From: Polyangium jinanense
GTDB taxonomy: Bacteria; Myxococcota; Polyangia; Polyangiales; Polyangiaceae
Assembly: GCF_028435365.1 (NCBI RefSeq)
Contig: NZ_JAGTJJ010000005.1
Span: 248,001-312,000 of the forward strand
Reading direction: 5' to 3'
Length of the DNA: 64,000 nucleotides
The translations under genes were made by a program, and so were the position numbers. Of this stretch, positions 53,186-60,844 are shown in pieces. Each line of letters starts with the position of its first letter. The stretch's first letter is position 1. The notes beneath the pieces are model-generated. The model was not told the origin of the DNA, did not search any database, and saw only the letters and a list, made by a program, of their open reading frames with translations.

Positions 53186-55345
53186 TTAGCCTCTGCGCCT
53201 CCGTCGCGAAAGCCCCCAGGCGAGCGCGCCGAATGCATAGAGCCCGAGCCCCGGCGCGGCCCCATCCCCGAGACGGCACCCACAACCGCCCTCGTCCCCG
53301 GCCGCGCCGCTGCCATTGCCGCCGGCGCCATTACCATCCCCGCCGCCTCCGCCCGTGCCGCTCGACGAGGCCCCGGAGCCGCCGTCGGGCAATCCGCCGT
53401 CCGGCAGCGGTCCCACACCTCCGCGCTCGAACGCGCCGAGATCGGGCGCCGCGCCGACCACGAATCGATCGTTGATGCCCTCGATCACCACGCCGACGTC
53501 GACGAGCCCGCTCCCCGCCACCGGCGTGAAATCGCCGCCCTCCGCGTCCTCGTACTTGGGCTCGACCTCAAACCCGTGGCTCTCGATCGTGCCCGAGGCC
53601 GCGAGCTCCGCGATGCTCGTATACTTCACGTCGAGCCATTTCACGAATCGCGGCGTCCCGTCGAGGATGTCCGTGAACAGATTGTCCCAGTCGAGATCCA
53701 CGGGCCCGCTCGGCGTGATGCTGCTCTCGATGACGTAACGATGCGACGCCCAGATGTTGTTCCGCGTGATCAGATTCGCGAACGGAATCGTCGGGGCGAT
53801 CGCCTGCGCTTCCGTGAGCTCCGCGGCCGGGCGGCTCGTCGTGTGATAAACGAGCATGAAGCCCTGCGAGCCATTGTTCACCTTGAGCGCGTGCTCCTTG
53901 AAGCCGTCGATCACGTTGCGCACCACGAACAGCGGGCCGACCTCGATCGGCGCGAGCGACACGCCGTTCAGCACCCCGCGCATGTGGTTGTTCCAGAGCC
54001 GCACGTTCACGCAGGCCCCTTCGGGCTCGAGTCCGTCGTCGCCGTGCTCGACGAGCAGGTTCTCGTATACGTCCGTATCCGGGGCGACCGTCTCCGAGGA
54101 ATCGTCGAAACTGCCGATGTATACCCCATTGAACGTGCCGGTGAGCTGGTTTCGCCGGACGACGTTGCCTGCGCCGCCGGTGATGCTGATGGCGCTCGCC
54201 TCGGGGGTATGCGCCTTGACGGAGCTCCAGGGCCACGACCAGATGCTCGTGTCGCGGACGACGTTGTCCTCGATGACGTTCTCCGCCGCGAGCGGCCTGC
54301 GCACGCGAACGCCGGCATTCATGTGGTGAATATGGTTTTTCCGGACCCACGCGCGCGCCGTGTCGCGCACGTCGATGCCCGCCCCCTCGGCGTCGGCGCC
54401 GAGATGCCGGATCTCAAAGCCCTCGACGACGACGTCGGTGACGGTGTCGAGGAGAATGCCGACGTTGCGGATGGCCACGTGAATCGCATGCCCGGCAGGC
54501 GATCCGCCGTCCGGGAGTTTCAAGTAAATCTTGCCCGCGGCGGCGTCGACGTAAAACCCGCCGGCGAGGCCCGCGGCGGCGGACTCCAGATCCGCGAGGG
54601 AGCTGTAATCGTAGAGGCGCACGTCATCCACGGCGACGTACTGCGAGGTCCCGGAGAAAGGCGCCGCGTAGATCCCATTGCCTTCCGATTGGAAAACCGA
54701 ACCGTCCTCGAGCGCCGGATCGGAGCCGTCGATGATCGCGCCCGGCTCCGCGACGAACCACACGGGGTTTCCCGCAGCGCCGCCGTGATTCCCCTCGACC
54801 GTCACGGTCTCTCGATAAACCCCGGCCGCGACGTGCACGACCGTCCCCGGGCCCGCCGCGGCCGCCGCGGCGCCGATGCTCTTGAACGGCGCGCCTTGGG
54901 ATCCGTCGTTTCCATCCGAGCCATTCTTCGCGTCCACGTAAAGGTGCTTGCTGCCTTGCGGCGGGGGCGCATCGTCACGCGTGCGAATCGTGCCTGCGAC
55001 CTCCTGCGGCGCGCCGTTGTCGGGATCGTCGAGCGTGACGCGCACCTCGTATTCCGTCGCGGGCTCCAGGAAGAGGGCGCTGCCGCGGCGCCCGCCGGAC
55101 GTGCGGAGGAGCGAATGGCCGGGGGTGAAGCTCGCGTCGCCGGCTTTGCGGAACGCGAGCTTCACGGTGGCGTCCCCGTCGTCGTCCCCCGAGACCGCGG
55201 CCGTGACGCCTACGGCGTGAATCGTGGGCCGGAGCGAGAGGGTGCCGAGGGTCGACGTGTCCGCGGCGCGGGCGGAGCCGGCACCGGCGACGACGAGCAA
55301 GAAGAGGGAAGAGACGAAAAGCGGGCGTGGAGCGTGTCGAAGCAT
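53186..55345 (-). CDS. Secreted parallel beta-helix protein with MYXO-CTERM tail
   Basis: The 719-residue protein has a signal peptide (about 8-27), a fibronectin-like N-terminal segment, then a right-handed beta-helix (about 130-590) with repeated N-x-I/V-x-x-N turns such as NHIHHMNAGVRVRRPLAAEN. A Gly/Ser linker (about 660-690) precedes the MYXO-CTERM tail (CGC, hydrophobic helix, RRRRRG). Beta-helices of this type are pectate lyase-like or carbohydrate-active, but no catalytic triad is recognisable. The ATG at 55345 starts the signal. The longer frame adds 26 residues without a ribosome site. Confidence 0.82.
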   Translation of the reverse strand: MLRHAPRPLFVSSLFLLVVAGAGSARAADTSTLGTLSLRPTIHAVGVTAAVSGDDDGDATVKLAFRKAGDASFTPGHSLLRTSGGRRGSALFLEPATEYEVRVTLDDPDNGAPQEVAGTIRTRDDAPPPQGSKHLYVDAKNGSDGNDGSQGAPFKSIGAAAAAAGPGTVVHVAAGVYRETVTVEGNHGGAAGNPVWFVAEPGAIIDGSDPALEDGSVFQSEGNGIYAAPFSGTSQYVAVDDVRLYDYSSLADLESAAAGLAGGFYVDAAAGKIYLKLPDGGSPAGHAIHVAIRNVGILLDTVTDVVVEGFEIRHLGADAEGAGIDVRDTARAWVRKNHIHHMNAGVRVRRPLAAENVIEDNVVRDTSIWSWPWSSVKAHTPEASAISITGGAGNVVRRNQLTGTFNGVYIGSFDDSSETVAPDTDVYENLLVEHGDDGLEPEGACVNVRLWNNHMRGVLNGVSLAPIEVGPLFVVRNVIDGFKEHALKVNNGSQGFMLVYHTTSRPAAELTEAQAIAPTIPFANLITRNNIWASHRYVIESSITPSGPVDLDWDNLFTDILDGTPRFVKWLDVKYTSIAELAASGTIESHGFEVEPKYEDAEGGDFTPVAGSGLVDVGVVIEGINDRFVVGAAPDLGAFERGGVGPLPDGGLPDGGSGASSSGTGGGGGDGNGAGGNGSGAAGDEGGCGCRLGDGAAPGLGLYAFGALAWGLSRRRRRG

Positions 55346-55424
55346 GGGCCGAGATCCTACGCGCAACCGGGACGGAGCGAGAAGCGAAAAGCGAATTTTC
55401 ACTCCGTTCCGGGCGCATCGCAAA

Positions 55425-55444
55425 AATGCGGGATTTCCCGCATT
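55425..55444. promoter_or_regulatory. Perfect 9-2-9 palindrome upstream of the methionine-rich gene
   Basis: The arms AATGCGGGA (55425-55433) and TCCCGCATT (55436-55444) are exact complements around TT. Six bases downstream is TATACC, a possible -10 box, so the palindrome would cover the -35 region. The position, 58 bp from the methionine-rich ATG and 80 bp from the divergent beta-helix ATG, fits an operator serving one or both genes. Confidence 0.6.
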
Positions 55445-55501
55445 GCGACTTATACCGCGGCCGTGTATGAGCGTTAGACCGACGGAAAAGGAGACCGCGT
55501 C

Positions 55502-55972
55502 ATGACGAATGCAATGCCCGCGATGAACATGCCGATGCCCATGATGTCCTCGTCGATGCCCATGATGGGCTCGCCCATGCAGGGTATGCCCATGATGAAC
55601 ATGATGCCCGGTATGTCCGGAATGCCCATGCCCGGCATGATGCCCGGCATGATGGGCATGATGCCCGGCATGGGCATGATGCCCGGCATGATGGGCATGG
55701 GCATGATGCCCGGCATGATGAACATGATGCCCATGATGGGCATGATGCCCGGCATGATGGGCATGGGCATGATGCCGATGATGTGTCGTATGACCTATGA
55801 AATGACGAAGGACGGAATGACCTGCAAATTGACGCCCGGCGAGGGCATCTCCATGGACATGATGAAGGAGCGCGGCGAGGCCATGGCCCGCATGATGTCC
55901 GCCGGCATTCCGTTGATGATGATGTGCGGCGGGATGCCGATGATGATGTGTATGCCCAGCACGGCGAAGTAG
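55502..55972 (+). CDS. Methionine-rich protein with PMMG-type repeats
   Basis: The 156-residue protein contains about 65 Met, roughly 42 percent. Residues 1-95 are tandem variants of Gly-Met-Met-Pro and Met-Pro-Met-Met. The C-terminal 60 residues are more normal (RMTYEMTKDGMTCKLTPGEG) and hold three of the four Cys, ending with MMMCGG and MMMCMP. No signal peptide is present. AAAGGAG lies eight bases before the ATG. Dense Met with Cys suggests soft-metal (Cu+ or Ag+) binding or an oxidant sink, but this is inference. A short GCCCGC/GCGGGC hairpin overlaps the stop codon. It is convergent with a 48-residue gene. Confidence 0.8.
   Translation: MTNAMPAMNMPMPMMSSSMPMMGSPMQGMPMMNMMPGMSGMPMPGMMPGMMGMMPGMGMMPGMMGMGMMPGMMNMMPMMGMMPGMMGMGMMPMMCRMTYEMTKDGMTCKLTPGEGISMDMMKERGEAMARMMSAGIPLMMMCGGMPMMMCMPSTAK
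55532..55780 (+). repeat. Imperfect 12-bp tandem repeats encoding the Met-rich region
   Basis: Units such as ATGATGCCCGGC and ATGATGGGCATG recur many times with small insertions. Because ATGCC and GGCAT are complementary, the tract can form many alternative hairpins and also leaves the antisense frame open. Length change by slippage is expected. Confidence 0.8.
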
Positions 55973-55997
55973 CCCGCGCGGCGGGCCACTTCCCCAT

Positions 55998-56144
55998 TCA
56001 CATCGCAGGCCAGACGGGCACCCAGAACCAGACGGGCACCCAGACGAGCACGACCGGCGACGCCTCCGCCTTCCGGCGCTGCTCGTCTGCGCGCTTCCTT
56101 CGCATCTCGTCGAGATCGATCACACGAGCGTTGCGCTGGTTCAT
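55998..56144 (-). CDS. 48-residue microprotein with Trp/Val/Pro repeat tail
   Basis: Starting at the ATG at 56144, the protein begins MNQRNARVIDLDEMRRKRAD, has a highly charged helix, and ends VVLVWVPVWFWVPVWPAM. The Trp/Val/Pro tail repeats a VWVPVW unit twice and could insert into or lie on a membrane. The DNA behind it repeats the 15-base unit CAGACGGGCACCCAG (plus strand, within 56012-56047). GGAGGG lies seven bases before the start, which supports translation. No family is recognised. It converges on the methionine-rich gene, 25 bp away. Confidence 0.6.
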   Translation of the reverse strand: MNQRNARVIDLDEMRRKRADEQRRKAEASPVVLVWVPVWFWVPVWPAM

Positions 56145-56240
56145 CGGACGACCCTCCAACAAAGCGTGGTGTCGTCTAACATAACGGATGCCGTCCGTTC
56201 GATCAAGCCTCCCCGAACATCTCTCGCACGGAAGCCGAGC

Positions 56241-56516
56241 TCACCCGAGACCGAGCTGCTTCTCCAGGGCCTCCACGGCGTTCTTCGCGTCGAGGAGCGA
56301 GGATTTTCGCGCTTCCCGGTAGAGCCGGATCGCCTCGATCTTGTTGCCGGCGCGCAGCGCCTCGACGACCCCGGCCGGCATGCCGCCGGGTCCGCTCGCC
56401 TGCGCCCCGCCGCCGGGCGCGCCGGGCCAAGCGAGGACGGCGCGGCAATAAAAACAGGTGGCGCTGCCTGCTTGCGCAGGCGCCCCGCAGTTCGGGCAAT
56501 GAACGGTGGAGACCAT
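56241..56516 (-). CDS. Zinc-ribbon protein with L7/L12-like C-terminal helix pair
   Basis: The 91-residue protein has a treble-clef or zinc-ribbon N-terminus (CPNCG and CFYC, about 7-25), a Gly/Ala/Pro linker, and a C-terminal helical segment that begins NKIEAIRLYREARKSSLLDA and ends ALEKQL. The latter resembles the ribosomal protein L7/L12 C-terminal domain, seen in many small bacterial proteins of unknown function. It may act as an adaptor. A weak ribosome site precedes the ATG. Confidence 0.72.
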   Translation of the reverse strand: MVSTVHCPNCGAPAQAGSATCFYCRAVLAWPGAPGGGAQASGPGGMPAGVVEALRAGNKIEAIRLYREARKSSLLDAKNAVEALEKQLGLG

Positions 56517-56540
56517 GGCGAAAGCCTACCCGATTCGCGC

Positions 56541-56693
56541 TCAGGGCACGAGGCCAAGCACGTCCCACCGCACACGCCGCGCGGGGCCGCCGGAGCCGTC
56601 TCCCTTCACGCTTTCGAGCACGGTTTGTCCACCCGCATTCAGCACCTCGAGCGAAAAAGGCGCGAGCGCGACCTTTCGATCGCACACCGCCAA
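56541..56693 (-). pseudogene. Short open fragment, possible gene remnant
   Basis: The frame reads from TTG 56693 (MAVCDRKVALAPFSLEVLNA at its start) to TGA at 56541-56543, and the sequence looks protein-like with a beta-strand pattern (PFSLEVLNAGGQTVLESV). It remains open further upstream without a good start. It ends 25 bp before the zinc-ribbon gene. It could be the tail of a lost gene, a very short real gene, or chance. I make no functional claim. Confidence 0.25.
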
Positions 56694-56738
56694 ATCTTCG
56701 GGCGCCCTCGCGCGTCTCAGGCGGGTTCTGGAGTCGCC

Positions 56739-58178
56739 ATGAGAGATCTCGCGTTTCGTACGTCAATACCCCTCCTCCTCGTCGCCGCCGTCCTCTTCGT
56801 CCTCGGCTGCGGGCCGGCCGCGTCGCCCTCGGGCGCGCGGGATCCGAACGCGGTCCGCGTGGAGGCGCTGCTCGGCTCGCCCATGCTCCTCGCGAACGGG
56901 GACAGCACGGTCTACGCCGTCCTCCGGCTCTCGACCGCGCCGCGCCCCGCGCGCGAGCGTGGACCCGTGAACGTCGCGCTCGCGATCGATACCTCGGGCT
57001 CGATGGAGGGCGAGGGAATCGTGGCCGCGCGGCGCGCGAGCCTGCAGGTGATCGACTCGCTCAAGGACGGCGACCGGCTCGCGGTCGTCGTGTTTCATTC
57101 GAAGGCCGAGGTCCTCATCCCGTCGACCGAACTCGACGACGAGGTCCGACAAGAAGCGCGTCAACGTATCACGGCCATGGAGGCGCGCGGCACGACTGAA
57201 ATGGCGGGCGGGCTCCAGACGGCGCTCGACGAGGTGCTCGCGAATTACAATCCGAATGGCGTGAACCGCGTCGTGCTCCTCGGCGACGGCATCCCGAACC
57301 AGGCGGCGAGCCTCGAATACAACGCGAAGAGGGCCGCCGAACGCGGCGTCGCGGTCACGACGCTCGGACTCGGGCTCGATTACGACGAGACGCTCATGGG
57401 CAAGCTCGCGAGCCTCTCCGGCGGACGGTACCGCTACATCGAGAGCGCGGACAAACTCGCCGGGTTCTTCCGGGAGGAGCTCGATCGCCTCGACACGGTG
57501 TACGGCCGGAAGGCCTCGGTCACGTTGACGCCCGGCCCCGGCGTGCGGATCGACGCGATCGTTGGAGGTGAAATGGTCTCGCCGGGCAGCGCCGCCGCCT
57601 ACTTGCCGCTCGGCGACATCGTGCGCGGGGACAGCCGCGACGTCGTGGTTCGAATGACGGTGACACCGCGCAAAGCGGGCGTGCCGATCGAGCTGCTCGA
57701 CGCGGTGCTCACGTTCGACGACGCGCTCGAACAGGCCGGCCGCCTCGAAAGGCGCCTCTACCTCGGCGCGCGGACCACGCTCGACGAGGGCGAGGTCGCG
57801 AAGGCGAAAAACCCCGCGGTCGAGCTCTCGGCCGCGCTCGCCGAGGCATCCGCGACGACGCTCCAGGCACTCGAGCTCGGCAAGCAGGGCGCTTACGTGC
57901 GCGCCCGCGGGATGCTCGAACAAGGCGCTGCGACGGCCCTCGCGCAATCGAAGCGCACGCCGAGCGCCGAGCTCGAAAAGCTCGCGGCGAACATGACCTC
58001 GGTGGCCAAGGACATGCCGGAAGCCGATCGCCCGGTCCCGAAGGCCTCTTCCGGGGAGTACAGCTTCGAATTCTCGGACGACGCCATGTCCGCGCCCATG
58101 CCCATGCCCTCGGAAGCTCCGTCCGTCGTTCGCAAACGCAAAGAGGTCCACCAGAAGGCCGTCGACGCCCTTTATTGA
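56739..58178 (+). CDS. VWA-domain lipoprotein
   Basis: The 479-residue protein has a lipobox (LFVLG-Cys24) and a complete von Willebrand A domain (about 75-260) with the canonical metal site DTSGS (Asp84), TTEMAGGLQTAL (Thr) and LLGDGIPNQ (Asp). A beta-rich domain and a helical C-terminal region follow. VWA lipoproteins mediate metal-dependent binding on the cell surface or in the periplasm. Unlike the protein at 31663-33435, the MIDAS sequence here is standard. Confidence 0.85.
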   Translation: MRDLAFRTSIPLLLVAAVLFVLGCGPAASPSGARDPNAVRVEALLGSPMLLANGDSTVYAVLRLSTAPRPARERGPVNVALAIDTSGSMEGEGIVAARRASLQVIDSLKDGDRLAVVVFHSKAEVLIPSTELDDEVRQEARQRITAMEARGTTEMAGGLQTALDEVLANYNPNGVNRVVLLGDGIPNQAASLEYNAKRAAERGVAVTTLGLGLDYDETLMGKLASLSGGRYRYIESADKLAGFFREELDRLDTVYGRKASVTLTPGPGVRIDAIVGGEMVSPGSAAAYLPLGDIVRGDSRDVVVRMTVTPRKAGVPIELLDAVLTFDDALEQAGRLERRLYLGARTTLDEGEVAKAKNPAVELSAALAEASATTLQALELGKQGAYVRARGMLEQGAATALAQSKRTPSAELEKLAANMTSVAKDMPEADRPVPKASSGEYSFEFSDDAMSAPMPMPSEAPSVVRKRKEVHQKAVDALY

Positions 58179-58207
58179 GGGAAAGATCCGCGCTAGCATG
58201 CGCGGCC

Positions 58208-58996
58208 ATGGCCATCGAGCTCGACGGTTTCCAGCGACAATCCTTCACCCACGACGGCGCCGAGAAGGACGTCTACCGTCGCGGCAGCGGGCCCGGCGTC
58301 GTCATCATGACCGAGATGCCCGGCATCACGCCTTCGGTCATTCGTTTCGCCGAGCGCGTCGCGACCGAGGGGTACACGGTCTTCCTGCCGCAGCTCTTCG
58401 GAACGCCGGGAAAACCGCTCTCGATGCCCTACGCCCTCTCCGAGCTCGCGCGCGCCTGCATCTCGCGCGAGTTCGCCGTGCTCGCGGCGAACGAATCAAG
58501 CCCCCTCGTCGATTGGCTGCGCGCGCTCTGCCGCCACGTGCACGCGGAGCTCGGGGGCAAGGGCGTTGGCGCGATCGGAATGTGCATCACGGGCAATTTC
58601 GCGCTCTCGCTCATGGTCGACCGCACGGTTGCGGCGCCGGTGCTGAGCCAGCCGTCGCTCCCGTTCGGCCTCGGCACGGCGCGCCGCGCGGGCATGCACA
58701 TCTCGGAGCGTGATCTCGCCGCGGTGAAGGAGCGATGCGCGTCCGGCGCGCAGGTGCTCGCGATGCGATTCACGCACGACGCTCTTTGCCCGGGCGAGCG
58801 CTTCGTGTCTCTGCGCAAAGAGCTCGGCCCCGCGGTCGAGACCATCGAAATCGACTCGGGCCCGGGCAACCGCTGGGGCATCCCGCGGCGCGCGCATTCG
58901 GTCGTGACGAACGACCTCGTCGACGAGGCGGGTCACCCCACGCGACAGGCGCTCGACCGCGTGCTCGCATTCTTTAGCGAGCGCCTGCGCGGGTAA
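58208..58996 (+). CDS. Dienelactone hydrolase-family enzyme
   Basis: The 262-residue alpha/beta-hydrolase has the nucleophile elbow GAIGMCITGN with Cys126, as in dienelactone hydrolase, rather than Ser. An Asp in MRFTHDALCPGE and a His in RAHSVVT are the likely partners. It hydrolyses ester or lactone bonds. The start MAIELDG at 58208 gives a family-typical length. It converges with a DUF2330 gene, four bases away. Confidence 0.88.
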   Translation: MAIELDGFQRQSFTHDGAEKDVYRRGSGPGVVIMTEMPGITPSVIRFAERVATEGYTVFLPQLFGTPGKPLSMPYALSELARACISREFAVLAANESSPLVDWLRALCRHVHAELGGKGVGAIGMCITGNFALSLMVDRTVAAPVLSQPSLPFGLGTARRAGMHISERDLAAVKERCASGAQVLAMRFTHDALCPGERFVSLRKELGPAVETIEIDSGPGNRWGIPRRAHSVVTNDLVDEAGHPTRQALDRVLAFFSERLRG

Positions 58997-59000
58997 AACC

Positions 59001-60731
59001 TCAACGCGCCGTTCGACGCCGCAAGAGCCGCAGCGCGACGGCGCCGATCGCCGCGACGAACCCAGCGCCCATGGGCCCTGGCTCGCCGCTGGTTTCGCCC
59101 ACGCGGCACCCCGCACAACCCCCCTTCGGCGGCTCGGCCGGCGGCCCGGACGTACCCGCGCCCGTCGCCCCGGGCGTCGTCGAATCCGCAGGCGGCGGGG
59201 TCGTATTCGTCGTATCCGTGGCGGGCGCCGCTGCATACATCGCCGGCGCGGGGACGAGCGGGCCACTGTCGATCCGCGTCTCACTCTCGTCGCGCTGAAC
59301 CAGCGCGGCGAGCTCGATCCCGCCGCGTTTCGCGAACGCGAGCTTTTGCGCGGCCTCCGTGCCCTTGCTCGCCACGCCGCTGGGCGGCCCACCCCAGATT
59401 CCGCGCCGCGGATTCGGGCACGTGACGGCTCCGGTCCACGCGTGCCGGATCGCATACCGCCCCTGGAAGTTGTTGATGCCGCTCTGCACCGCGCCCGTCT
59501 CGAGCTTTTTCCCGTCGGTCAAAAACTCGCGTCCGCCGACGATCGGCGGCGCGGCCCGGAACACGAGATCCTCCCCGAGCCCCTCCTTGCCATACCGCAG
59601 GTGAAGGCGCGTCAGGACAAACCCGCTCCCTCCACGCCAGCGCGGCATCGGCCTCGGCATGGGCGGCGCGGGCGCGGGCCCGATCCCTGGCGGCGCGGGG
59701 GCCGGCCCCGCGACCTGCTGTGCGTCGCCGATCACGTCCGCGCCGAGCGTCGCGAGGTCCGAGCCGTCGAGCGTGGGCCCGGGGCAAGGGTCACATGACC
59801 CCGCGTCCCACGCGTATTCGGTGATCGCGGCATTCGGCTGCCTCGCGAGCGTGCGATCGAAGAGCGCCGCGTAAAACGCGCCGAAATCGTTCCGAACCTT
59901 GTCCTTCACGTCGAGGTTCGTCGGAATGGCGACGTTCGGATAGTTCGCCGTCTCGTACCGCTGCCCGCGCGCGAGAATGTGCACGATGAGGTCTTGCGTG
60001 CCCGCGGAGTTCACGAGCCCGAGCCGCACCGGCAGCGCGAACGTCTCGCTGTCATAATGGAACCGGAGCGGCGAAAGCATGGCCTGTCCGTTTTCGAAGC
60101 GCACCTTCTTCGTGTCGACCTTGGCCACGAAGAATTTGCTTCCGCCCTGCACGTACGGGCGAAGCAGGGGCTCGGCGCCCGCGGGAATCTTGTATTTCTC
60201 CTGGCGGAGCCACGTATCGAGCCCGAGTGAGTCGCGCGCGCTCAGGATGACGACCTCATATTCGCCCACGGTGAACTGGGCCTCGATCGTCACGCCGAGA
60301 TCGGCCGCGCTCTCCCGCGCGGGCCCCGACCGCATGACCCTCGCGCCGCCCGGCGCGGCCATCGGCATTGGCGGCGGCAGCGGCGCGCAAGGGTCCTGCT
60401 CCCAGTACTCGACGAGCCGCGGCGCCGCGAGTTTGTCGACCTTGTCGAACACCGCCATGGGCAAGGTCTTGACGTTCTCTTTTTGCAGGACCACGGGCAC
60501 CGGGACGACCATCGCGAAGTTCTCCGGCGGCCCTTGGTAGTTGTTCTGCATCGAGAGCACGGTCCGCGTGCCCTCGCGCATCAGCACGACCATCGTGGCG
60601 TTGTTGAAGAGCTTCGTGGAATCCGCGCCTGCAACATAGAAGCCGCAAAAAGCGTCAGCGGAGGACGCGGTCGTGATCGCGGCGAGAGCAAGGGGAGCAG
60701 CGAGGCCGAGGGCGCGCAGGCGGGACAGCAT
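59001..60731 (-). CDS. DUF2330 protein with MYXO-CTERM-like tail
   Basis: The 576-residue protein has a signal peptide, then the DUF2330 core starting FCGFYVAGADSTKLFNNATM and continuing with SMQNNYQGPPENFAMVVPVP and AARDSLGLDTWLRQ-like segments. A Pro-rich insert, more DUF2330 sequence (RRGIWGG region), a Thr/Pro linker and a tail with CAGC, a hydrophobic helix and RRRTAR complete it. DUF2330 proteins are secreted and surface-anchored with no known function. It is divergent from a clear paralogue. Confidence 0.88.
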   Translation of the reverse strand: MLSRLRALGLAAPLALAAITTASSADAFCGFYVAGADSTKLFNNATMVVLMREGTRTVLSMQNNYQGPPENFAMVVPVPVVLQKENVKTLPMAVFDKVDKLAAPRLVEYWEQDPCAPLPPPMPMAAPGGARVMRSGPARESAADLGVTIEAQFTVGEYEVVILSARDSLGLDTWLRQEKYKIPAGAEPLLRPYVQGGSKFFVAKVDTKKVRFENGQAMLSPLRFHYDSETFALPVRLGLVNSAGTQDLIVHILARGQRYETANYPNVAIPTNLDVKDKVRNDFGAFYAALFDRTLARQPNAAITEYAWDAGSCDPCPGPTLDGSDLATLGADVIGDAQQVAGPAPAPPGIGPAPAPPMPRPMPRWRGGSGFVLTRLHLRYGKEGLGEDLVFRAAPPIVGGREFLTDGKKLETGAVQSGINNFQGRYAIRHAWTGAVTCPNPRRGIWGGPPSGVASKGTEAAQKLAFAKRGGIELAALVQRDESETRIDSGPLVPAPAMYAAAPATDTTNTTPPPADSTTPGATGAGTSGPPAEPPKGGCAGCRVGETSGEPGPMGAGFVAAIGAVALRLLRRRTAR

Positions 60732-60844
60732 GAAAAGGATGTTCCCACGGACGTTTTCCGCGGCGCAAGGAAGATCGCGGCAAGGTGGACATCACGACGC
60801 GATTCCGGTAGCTCTGGACGTCACGACCTCCGGGAGGGAAAACC

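Noticed and set aside
53576..55477. 633-residue open frame antisense to the beta-helix protein
   Set aside because: Shadow of the repeated turns. It lacks a ribosome site and domains.
55474..55770. 98-residue Met/Ile/Pro-rich open frame antisense to the Met-rich gene
   Set aside because: It exists because the ATGCC/GGCAT repeats are nearly self-complementary. It has no ribosome site, and the sense frame has a strong one plus a non-repetitive C-terminus.
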